Source: an uncultured Bacteroidales bacterium (GTDB lineage: Bacteria; Bacteroidota; Bacteroidia; Bacteroidales; ML635J-15). From it: 64,000 bases of DNA. Positions within the stretch are counted from its first letter, which is position 1. Each line of letters begins with the position of its first letter. The position numbers and the translations under genes are program-made. The notes under the pieces were generated by a model. That model did not search any database. It was not told where the DNA came from and saw only the letters and a program-made list of their open reading frames with translations. The stretch is from contig CALDKB010000049.1 of assembly GCA_937899245.1 (NCBI GenBank), forward strand, positions 62,001 through 126,000, given 5' to 3'. Below, piece after piece: positions 34,410 through 41,328 of the stretch.

Positions 34410-35831
34410 ATGGATGCTCCATACGATATAACATCAAAAGGTTCAGTCCTAGCATATGCTCAAACTCTCTTAGGTAAAACTCTTCGTAACCTATATGAAG
34501 ATGCTGTTAGGTATAGCAAGGGAAAAGGTGGTATGGGGCAGAGTGTTGAAAAATATCATTTCAAATATGAACCAAACTCAGATGCTGAGCCTGATTTTGC
34601 AGCTGCGGGTTTGGAACTAAAATGCACTCCGCTAAAAGTGTTGCAAGACGGAAGTTATGTGTCAAAAGAACGACTTGTCCTAAATGTTATTGACTATATA
34701 AAAGAGGCGCAAAATTCTTTTGACACAAGTAGCTTTTGGCATAAGAATAGTCATTTGTTGCTTATGTTTTATTTGCATGAAAGTGGTGTGGATGTTGTTG
34801 ATCTTATATTCAAAATCATACGAATTTGGGATTTTCCAGAAGTTGATTTGAAAATTATTCGAGACGACTGGAATAAACTGCATTGGAAAATGGTACATGG
34901 TCTTGCTCATGAAATATCAGAAGGGGACACTTTGTATCTAGGTGCGTGTTGCAAAGGTTCTAAAGCAGGAGCTGAAATGCGTAAGCAATTTGTGGCAGGA
35001 GCTCCAGAAGCTCAGCAACGTGCTTATTCTTTTAAATCAAAATATATTAATAACATTATTTTGGAATCGTTGTCGCATCCGGAGATGTGTAACAATGTTT
35101 TCGTCAGTGATGTGCAGAAAAAAAAGATTGTTAAAGGTATTAGCGAAGCTACGAATCTTGTAAATAACATTAATGAATATCATGAAGACGAGACATTTGA
35201 AGACTTGGTCGAAAAACGCTTTGAAAAATATTATGGAAAGACTATTTATGAAATAGAAAAGATTACTGGAGAAACGGTATCTTCAAGTCCCAAAGCTATG
35301 TCAAATTCTGTAGTACATGCTATTCTTGGTGTCAAGACCCCCAAAATTAAAGAATTTGAGAAAGCAAATATTCAACAAAAGACGATACGATTGGAGTGCA
35401 ATGGTAAACTTAAAGAGTCAATGGTCTTTTCAAATATTGATTATGTGGGAATTGTTAAAGAGAAAGAATGGGAAGATTCTGTTTGGTATGAAACTCTAAC
35501 CCAAAGATTTTTGTTTGTCGTTTTTAGAAAAGATTTGTCAAATGACGATAAGATGTCAACTCTTGAAAATGTGTTTTTCTGGACAATGCCATTCAAGGAC
35601 CTTCTAGTCGCTAAAGAATTTTGGAAAGACACTCGTAACAAAATAGCTGCAAATTGTTTTGATTGTTTCTGGAAGCTTAGCGACCATCGGATTTGCCATG
35701 TGCGTCCAAAAGCAAAAAATAGTTTAGATACTATGCGTGCACCATCTGGCAAAATGATTCCTAAAAAAGGATATTGGCTTAACGCTGAATACATTTTGGA
35801 AATAGTGAATAATCATATAAACAAACGATAA
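34410..35831 (+). CDS. Sau3AI/MutH-like type II restriction endonuclease, predicted site GATC
   Basis: Cleaves unmodified DNA. The 473-residue length is close to Sau3AI (489). Residues 40-75 show the MutH/Sau3AI signature: GMGQSVEKYHF, then the catalytic D-x6-E-x-K as Asp62, Glu69 and Lys71 (EPDFAAAGLELKCTP). The C-terminal half (about 280-473) looks like a second, related but catalytically empty domain, as in Sau3AI, which has two MutH-like folds. The GATC specificity is inferred from this family and not proven. It begins right at the methyltransferase stop, so the modification gene is translated first. Confidence 0.85.
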   Translation: MDAPYDITSKGSVLAYAQTLLGKTLRNLYEDAVRYSKGKGGMGQSVEKYHFKYEPNSDAEPDFAAAGLELKCTPLKVLQDGSYVSKERLVLNVIDYIKEAQNSFDTSSFWHKNSHLLLMFYLHESGVDVVDLIFKIIRIWDFPEVDLKIIRDDWNKLHWKMVHGLAHEISEGDTLYLGACCKGSKAGAEMRKQFVAGAPEAQQRAYSFKSKYINNIILESLSHPEMCNNVFVSDVQKKKIVKGISEATNLVNNINEYHEDETFEDLVEKRFEKYYGKTIYEIEKITGETVSSSPKAMSNSVVHAILGVKTPKIKEFEKANIQQKTIRLECNGKLKESMVFSNIDYVGIVKEKEWEDSVWYETLTQRFLFVVFRKDLSNDDKMSTLENVFFWTMPFKDLLVAKEFWKDTRNKIAANCFDCFWKLSDHRICHVRPKAKNSLDTMRAPSGKMIPKKGYWLNAEYILEIVNNHINKR

Positions 35832-35837
35832 ATCAAT

Positions 35838-36032
35838 ATGAAAAAAGAAAAATATGCAGTTAGAATTACCGAAATCTTGCAGAGGGTTGTTATTGTTGAG
35901 GCGGAAGAAAAGTCTGAAGCTATAAGTCTTGTTAAACAAGCTTACCGTAACGCAGATATTGTGTTGGATTATAGTGATTTTGATGGTTATCCAGAAATTG
36001 AATGTGCAGGAGTAATCGACGAAGGCGTTTAA
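35838..36032 (+). CDS. DpnD/PcfM-like small protein
   Basis: A 64-residue protein starting six bases after the nuclease gene. The sequence YAVRITEILQRVVIVEAEEK followed by EAISLVKQAYRNADIVLD is the pattern of the DpnD/PcfM family: a beta-alpha-beta unit of about 55 residues. DpnD is the partner of unknown role encoded beside the DpnI nuclease, another GATC-directed system, so its presence here fits the predicted GATC specificity. It is the third gene of the cassette and ends it. Function is not known for the family. Confidence 0.75.
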   Translation: MKKEKYAVRITEILQRVVIVEAEEKSEAISLVKQAYRNADIVLDYSDFDGYPEIECAGVIDEGV

Positions 36033-36149
36033 AGGCTTTTTCCTTGGATTAAAATAACCCAAAGACCATCTTGTTTCATGAAATATACATAAATCAAAGT
36101 TTGTCTTCAAACTTTTCACTTTTCACATTTCGCTTTTTACCTTTTTTCT

Positions 36150-36157
36150 TACCTTTG
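36150..36157 (+). promoter_or_regulatory. -7 promoter element for pdxA
   Basis: TACCTTTG matches TAnnTTTG, 25 bases before the ATG at 36183. A short CTTTTCA repeat lies about 25 bases upstream of it (36112-36125). Confidence 0.55.
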
Positions 36158-36182
36158 TGCTGAAATTTTTGAAGAGGACTTT

Positions 36183-37247
36183 ATGACAAAGATAAAAATC
36201 GGTTTTACACCCGGCGATATCAATGGTATTGGCTATGAGGTGATTCTGAAGTCGTTAATCGACTTGAAAGCTATTCCAAACGCAACAGCAATTATTTACG
36301 GCTCGCCCAAAGTTTTGGCATACTACAAGAAAAATCTTGGTAGCAATGTGAATACAACGACGATTTCTTCGGCAGAGGAAGCAAAGAATGTTGGAGTTTA
36401 TGTCATCAACTGCAACAGCGAGGAAATACGTGTCGAAACTGGCAAGTCGACCGAAATGGCTGGGCTGGCTTCGTTCCAAGCTTTGGAAAAAGCGTCTACT
36501 GACCTTAAGAACAAGGAGATTGATATGCTTGTAACTGGTCCAATTAACAAATGGAACATTCAGTCGGCTGGTTTCAATTTCCCCGGTCATACCGAATATC
36601 TCGCTCAGCAGTTCGGCGCCGAAAAGTACCTTATGCTTATGTGCAGCGAGGCTTTGCGCGTTGGCGTTGCAACTGGACATATTCCTATCAGTGAAGTATC
36701 GTCGAATCTGACCAAGGAGTTGATATTGGAAAAATTGTTTATCCTGAACGAGACTTTGCAGCGCGACTTCATTATTCGCAAGCCGAGAATTGCTGTCCTT
36801 GGGCTAAATCCTCACTGTGGCGAAAACGGCATCATTGGTAGGGAGGAAGAAACTGTAATTATTCCGGCAATAAATGAAGCTCGCGAAAAGGATATCTTGG
36901 CTTTCGGCCCTTATTCTGCTGATGGATTTTTCGGCTCTGGCGACTTTAATAAATTTGATGCAGTGCTTGCTATGTACCACGACCAGGGGTTAGCACCTTT
37001 CAAGGCATTGACATTTGACGATGGCGTGAACTATACGGCTGGACTTCCGGTAGTTCGTACTTCGCCTGCCCATGGAACTGCATACGACATCGCCGGTAAA
37101 AATCAGGCAAATTTCTTGCCTATGTGCAATGCTATACGCTTGGCTGTCGATATCTTTAATAATCGCCGAAATCTAGAGATTATGGAAGGATCACGTCACG
37201 AGGTCGACAGCTTTAACTTGAATGAAATAAACAAAGAAGACGAATAA
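36183..37247 (+). CDS. pdxA: 4-hydroxythreonine-4-phosphate dehydrogenase
   Basis: Oxidises 4-phosphohydroxy-threonine in the DXP-dependent route to pyridoxal phosphate. The 354 residues show GFTPGDINGIGYEVILKSL at the N-terminus, metal- and substrate-binding FNFPGHTEYLAQQF near residue 130, VATGHIPISEV near 162, and YHDQGLAPFKALTFDDGVN near 265 followed by RTSPAHGTAYDIAG. All expected histidines are present. No pdxJ or other vitamin B6 gene is nearby. The malic enzyme gene starts 67 bases downstream without an obvious promoter of its own, so read-through is possible. Confidence 0.95.
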   Translation: MTKIKIGFTPGDINGIGYEVILKSLIDLKAIPNATAIIYGSPKVLAYYKKNLGSNVNTTTISSAEEAKNVGVYVINCNSEEIRVETGKSTEMAGLASFQALEKASTDLKNKEIDMLVTGPINKWNIQSAGFNFPGHTEYLAQQFGAEKYLMLMCSEALRVGVATGHIPISEVSSNLTKELILEKLFILNETLQRDFIIRKPRIAVLGLNPHCGENGIIGREEETVIIPAINEAREKDILAFGPYSADGFFGSGDFNKFDAVLAMYHDQGLAPFKALTFDDGVNYTAGLPVVRTSPAHGTAYDIAGKNQANFLPMCNAIRLAVDIFNNRRNLEIMEGSRHEVDSFNLNEINKEDE

Positions 37248-37314
37248 TAAAGGCGAACGGTCCGCTGCTCCGCAGGTCATCCGGTCAGCCGATTATCCAT
37301 AAAAAAATAGAACC

Positions 37315-38616
37315 ATGAGTTTGTACACAAAGCAGGATGCCCTTAATTATCATAGTGATGGGCGTAAGGGAAAAATAGAGGTTGTTTCGACAAAGGACTT
37401 CCAGACACAGAGGGATTTGTCGCTTGCATATACACCTGGCGTTGCAGAACCTTGTCTGGAAATTAAGGCAGACAAGCAGAAGGTTTACGACTACACGGCA
37501 AAGGGAAACCTTGTGGCAGTTGTCAGCAACGGTACTGCAGTGCTTGGCTTGGGCGATATTGGTCCTGAGGCAGGCAAGCCGGTGATGGAAGGCAAGGGCT
37601 TGTTGTTCAAGTCGTTCGCTGATGTCGATGTCTTCGATATCGAAATCAACGAGAAGGATCCGCAGAAGGTTATAGAGATTGTAAAGTCGCTGGAACCTAC
37701 TTTCGGAGGTATTAACCTTGAGGACATCAAGGCACCCGAATGCTTCATTATCGAAACAGAACTGAAGAAGCAGATGAATATTCCTGTTTTTCACGACGAC
37801 CAGCACGGAACAGCAATTATTTCTGGTGCGGCCTTGCTTAATGCGCTGAAGATTGCGGGCAAGAAGATAGACGAGGTGAAGGTTGTCTTCAATGGTGCGG
37901 GCGCTGCAGGTATAAGTTGTGCACGTTTGTTCTGCACTTTGGGCGTAAAGCGAGAAAACATAGTTCTTTGCGACAGCAAGGGCGTTGTTCGTGCCGACAA
38001 TCCAAAACTTACAGAGCAGAAACGCGAATTTGCAACTACACGCGACCTTCACACTTTGGCAGAAGCAATGGTAGGTGCAGATGTGTTTGCTGGTGTTTCG
38101 GTTGGCAATGTCGTTTCGAAGGAAATGATGAAGACAATGGCCAAGGATCCAGTAGTTTTTGCAATGGCGAACCCAGTTCCCGAAATTTCGTACGAGGATG
38201 CTAAGGAATCTCGTCCTGACGTAATCATAGCAACAGGTCGTAGCGACTATCCGAATCAGGTAAACAACGTGCTTGGTTTCCCGTTCATTTTCCGCGGCGC
38301 TTTGGACGTTTGTGCAACACAGATAAACGAGGAGATGAAGATTGCCGCTTCGCACGCTCTGGCAGCATTGGCAGAAGAACCGGTTCCGGATTATGTCTGC
38401 AAGGCATACAATGTTGACAAGATTGAATTCGGTAGGGAATACATAATCCCGAAACCTTTGGATTTGCGAGTAATCGAGCGCGTAGCTCCAGCAGTAGCAA
38501 AGGCAGCAATGGAAACTGGCGTTGCACGTCGTAACATTACCGACTGGGAGGAATACAAACTTCAGTTGCGTGCTAGGGTTAAACGGGTTCACGAAAATTA
38601 TTTCAAGACAAAGTAG
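37315..38616 (+). CDS. NAD(P)-dependent malic enzyme, short form without phosphotransacetylase-like domain
   Basis: Oxidative decarboxylation of malate to pyruvate. The 433 residues comprise only the malic domain (LAYTPGVAEPCLEI, SNGTAVLGLGDIGPEAG, PVFHDDQHGTAI) and the NAD-binding domain (KVVFNGAGAAGISCARLF), ending after RARVKRVHENYFKTK. The MaeB enzymes of many Bacteroidota are about 760 residues because of a C-terminal phosphotransacetylase-like regulatory domain, which is missing here; no remnant is seen downstream. This is therefore the short bacterial form rather than a truncation. The opposite strand is also open for 1.3 kb, but codon periodicity and homology favour this strand. Confidence 0.94.
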   Translation: MSLYTKQDALNYHSDGRKGKIEVVSTKDFQTQRDLSLAYTPGVAEPCLEIKADKQKVYDYTAKGNLVAVVSNGTAVLGLGDIGPEAGKPVMEGKGLLFKSFADVDVFDIEINEKDPQKVIEIVKSLEPTFGGINLEDIKAPECFIIETELKKQMNIPVFHDDQHGTAIISGAALLNALKIAGKKIDEVKVVFNGAGAAGISCARLFCTLGVKRENIVLCDSKGVVRADNPKLTEQKREFATTRDLHTLAEAMVGADVFAGVSVGNVVSKEMMKTMAKDPVVFAMANPVPEISYEDAKESRPDVIIATGRSDYPNQVNNVLGFPFIFRGALDVCATQINEEMKIAASHALAALAEEPVPDYVCKAYNVDKIEFGREYIIPKPLDLRVIERVAPAVAKAAMETGVARRNITDWEEYKLQLRARVKRVHENYFKTK

Positions 38617-38636
38617 AGACTCTTTTGCGACGTCTC

Positions 38637-38702
38637 AAAAACACCCGCCACTGTCATTCCAGACCTGATCCGGAATCTGAAAATTTGTAGTGGGTGTTTT
38701 TT
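38637..38702 (+). terminator. Terminator-like hairpin after the malic enzyme with an inserted repeat in its loop
   Basis: AAAAACACCC (38637-38646) pairs with GGGTGTTTTT (38692-38701). The long loop contains ATTCCAGACCTGATCCGGAAT (split: ATTCC and GGAAT ends pair), a known style of dispersed intergenic repeat. The T-run at the end fits an intrinsic terminator. Confidence 0.65.
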
Positions 38703-38725
38703 ATAAATCAAATTGGAGATATATC

Positions 38726-39991
38726 ATGAAAAAAATCTTATTCTGTGCTTTTGTAGCCATTTCGTCGCTCTGCTTTTCGCAGACAAAGTCCATTCTGTTT
38801 ATTGGCAACAGCTATACATATTGTAATGATGGCGTTGACCAGATGCTCAAGAATATGGCATTTGACAGTGGCGATACGATTTATACCGAGGCGTTTACCA
38901 TTGGCGGAGCAACATTCAGCCAGTTTTGCAGCAATCCGGAAACATTTGCACGAATTTCGTCTCGCGACTGGGATTATGTAGTGCTGCAGGAGCAAAGCCA
39001 GTTGCCGTCGTTCCCGCCATCACAGGTCGAAAATGAGTGCTATCCATATGCAAAGCAGCTTTGCGATTCAATACGCGCCAACAGCGAGTGCACACAGATT
39101 TTGTTCTTCATGACTTGGGGACGCAAGAATGGTGACAGCTACAATTGTGCCAACTATCCGCCATTGTGTACCTACGAAGGCATGCAGCAGCGTCTGTTCG
39201 AAAGTTATACGGAGATGGGCAACGACAACAATGCGATTGCCGTACCTGTAGGCATGGCATGGAAATATGTCCGCGACAATTATCCTGAGATAAACCTGTA
39301 TCAGTCTGATGAAAGTCATCCGTCGCTTGAAGGAACTTATTTGGCGGCATTGTGTTTCTACCGTGCGATTTTTGGTGATGGGGCGTATTATTATATTGAA
39401 AATTTGGGTGCTGAAACACTTTTTTATTTAAAATATGCAGTTGAAAATGCGTTTTATACATATAGCACCGATTGCAATTTAGGGAATGTAATGATGGTTT
39501 CTGTAGGTTTGCAACCTGTTTTATGCAAGATGGATATTGCAAGTGCTGTTGGTGTTAATTGCAGTTATGCCGATTCTTGTGTGTGCACTTTCGCAGATAT
39601 GAGAAGAGTTGAGTATGAACCAGAGGGTGATTTCACCGTTGACCTGACAATGTATCTTGACGAAAGCTATGATAATCAGCCAATAACTTTCTGTGCCACT
39701 TTGTATAAGGATGGCTGTAGCATGTCTGATTGCGTTGAGTTTGTTTATGTTAGCATTGCTTCAGATGTTGAGGCCGACGAAACCGATGCTCTTTCTTTTG
39801 TAAATCCTGTTGTGGATGGAAAGATTCGTTTCAGTGAGGAAGTATCTGGCAATTATGAAATCTATTCGTCGGATGGTCGTTTGCTTGTCGGCGGTGTCGT
39901 TTCAGGAAATGAGATTGATGTGGCCGACCTGAAGTCAGGAATGTATCTGCTGAAGGTAGGCGAGAGGTCTGGAAAAGTTGTGGTGAAGTAA
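38726..39991 (+). CDS. Secreted SGNH-type hydrolase with a T9SS sorting domain
   Basis: A 421-residue exported esterase-like protein. The ATG at 38726 is preceded by TTGGAGAT and starts a signal peptide (MKKILFCAFVAISSLCFSQ); the longer frame from 38690 reads through the terminator. The nucleophile segment SILFIGNSYTYCN, the oxyanion region DYVVLQEQSQLPS and the Asp-x-x-His block QSDESHPSLEGTYLAA (residues about 198-213) define an SGNH/GDSL fold like DUF4886. The C-terminus (about 355-421) is a T9SS type A domain with YEIYSSDGRLLVGG and LKSGMYLLKVGERSG. Likely a surface-attached carbohydrate or lipid esterase. Confidence 0.88.
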   Translation: MKKILFCAFVAISSLCFSQTKSILFIGNSYTYCNDGVDQMLKNMAFDSGDTIYTEAFTIGGATFSQFCSNPETFARISSRDWDYVVLQEQSQLPSFPPSQVENECYPYAKQLCDSIRANSECTQILFFMTWGRKNGDSYNCANYPPLCTYEGMQQRLFESYTEMGNDNNAIAVPVGMAWKYVRDNYPEINLYQSDESHPSLEGTYLAALCFYRAIFGDGAYYYIENLGAETLFYLKYAVENAFYTYSTDCNLGNVMMVSVGLQPVLCKMDIASAVGVNCSYADSCVCTFADMRRVEYEPEGDFTVDLTMYLDESYDNQPITFCATLYKDGCSMSDCVEFVYVSIASDVEADETDALSFVNPVVDGKIRFSEEVSGNYEIYSSDGRLLVGGVVSGNEIDVADLKSGMYLLKVGERSGKVVVK

Positions 39992-40231
39992 GGATTGGCT
40001 AAAGCTGACGCTGTTTGGAGATTGCCAAAGTGTCGCTGATGCGATAATTAAATGACATTGCTGGATCCATGGGGCGTGACGGGTATTTGAGATAGAGGCA
40101 TTAGGTATATTACGTCTTCGAGGGGGTGATTTCGTCTTCGGATGAGCTAAATTCCTAACACAAAACTATCATTAACATTTCTTTGTTAGTCGTTTGTGTA
40201 AGCTTTAACATCTTCTTTCTGCCGAATTACA
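39992..40231. other. Non-coding gap between SGNH hydrolase and M23 peptidase
   Basis: A 240-base stretch with no supported gene. It contains two CGTCTTCG copies (40111-40118 and 40132-40139) and an AT-rich end leading into the promoter at 40232. I see no RNA gene and no strong hairpin. Confidence 0.45.
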
Positions 40232-40239
40232 TATTTTTG
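40232..40239 (+). promoter_or_regulatory. -7 promoter element for the M23-LysM peptidase, only 4 bases before the ATG
   Basis: TATTTTTG matches TAnnTTTG. The spacing implies that transcription starts at or next to the ATG at 40244. Confidence 0.5.
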
Positions 40240-40243
40240 ACCC

Positions 40244-41116
40244 ATGAATAAAATATTAGAAAGAAGTTTGGTGCTGATGGCTATGCCATTTGCTTGTGTG
40301 TCAGTGTATTCACAGATAAATGCACCAATAGATACTATACGTCGTGGTAATTTGACCATAGTTCTTTACGAAGATAAGACCTGGCAATATGTAGATCAGC
40401 CGCAGCAGCTGGCACAGCCGGCAGTGGATACTGCGGCACTGATGTCGGAGTACTGGAATACGACGATGGTTTTTGCTCGTCAGCCCGACTATGCGCGCAC
40501 AAAGGATACGACAGTGCTGAATCTTGCTGGAGCCAATGCTTTTCCGCGTATGGGAAAATTGCTCTCTCCGTTTGGAATGCGTAGTGGCAAAATGCATACC
40601 GGCGTTGATATAGCTCTCAATTCAGGCGATTCGGTCGTCGCTGCATTCGATGGTATTGTGCGTTATTCAGGATGGAATAATTCTGGTTATGGAAATACTG
40701 TGGTTATCCGCCATTACAATGGAATAGAAACTCTTTATGCACATCTGCTAAATGTTAAATGTTCGGTAGGTCAGCGCGTTAGGGCCGGAGAACTCATAGG
40801 CCTCGGCGGTTCGTCGGGACGTGCGTCTTGCAACCATCTTCATTTCGAGACGCGTCTGAAGGACAATGCTTTTAATCCTGAACTGATATTCAACGTTCAC
40901 ACAGGCTTAGTTGTGGCCGAAAATGTCCCGATATACCCGGATAATTTCGATTACCTGAAGGCAACCAACAATTCCGATTATCACTATGTGAAGAAAGGCG
41001 ATACGCTTTATGGCATTTCGTTGAAGTACAAGGTGTCGGTAAAGAAAATCTGCGACCTGAACGGTATTACAGAAAATTCGATTTTGAGCATTGGCCAGAA
41101 ATTGAGATTGAGATAG
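40244..41116 (+). CDS. M23-family metallopeptidase with C-terminal LysM domain
   Basis: A periplasmic cell-wall endopeptidase or amidase activator. The 290 residues start with a signal-like segment (SLVLMAMPFACVSVYSQ). The M23 LytM domain runs from about 105 to 215. Its zinc motifs are intact: His-x-Gly-x-Asp in KMHTGVDIALNSGD, and His-x-His in CNHLHFETRL, with TLYAHLLNVKCSVGQRVRAG between. The LysM domain at 245-290 (YHYVKKGDTLYGISLKYKVS, ending IGQKLRLR) would bind peptidoglycan. The LysM comes after the catalytic domain, the reverse of the NlpD order. Monocistronic. Confidence 0.92.
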   Translation: MNKILERSLVLMAMPFACVSVYSQINAPIDTIRRGNLTIVLYEDKTWQYVDQPQQLAQPAVDTAALMSEYWNTTMVFARQPDYARTKDTTVLNLAGANAFPRMGKLLSPFGMRSGKMHTGVDIALNSGDSVVAAFDGIVRYSGWNNSGYGNTVVIRHYNGIETLYAHLLNVKCSVGQRVRAGELIGLGGSSGRASCNHLHFETRLKDNAFNPELIFNVHTGLVVAENVPIYPDNFDYLKATNNSDYHYVKKGDTLYGISLKYKVSVKKICDLNGITENSILSIGQKLRLR

Positions 41117-41262
41117 CGGCGTAAATTCTTGTAATTAAGCGTATTGCCTAATTTATTACTGTGATAATTATTATTGTGATAATAATTCGTCAGATTGTTT
41201 GTTAGAAAATTAAGTAATGCTAATTTTAATTTGAACAATTACTTCAACCTCTCAACCCTTAA

Positions 41263-41286
41263 ACTTTTCAACTTTTCAACTTTTCA
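41263..41286. repeat. Octanucleotide tandem repeat upstream of metG
   Basis: ACTTTTCA is repeated three times without a mismatch, preceded by degenerate copies (from about 41241). It ends 17 bases before the metG promoter box. Confidence 0.7.
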
Positions 41287-41302
41287 ACATTTAAAATCTC
41301 CT

Positions 41303-41310
41303 TATCTTTG
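41303..41310 (+). promoter_or_regulatory. -7 promoter element for metG
   Basis: TATCTTTG matches TAnnTTTG, 18 bases before the ATG at 41329. It overlaps and thus excludes the alternative TTG start at 41308. Confidence 0.6.
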
Positions 41311-41328
41311 CACAAAATTTTTCAAAAA

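Noticed and set aside
33048..36032. The restriction cassette as part of a prophage or integrative element
   Set aside because: No integrase, tRNA gene, flanking direct repeat or phage gene is visible at either edge; only base composition hints at transfer.
37285..38592. A 435-codon frame on the strand opposite the malic enzyme
   Set aside because: It is an antisense shadow: its sequence is rich in Cys, His and Asn without any domain pattern, while the plus strand encodes a full malic enzyme.
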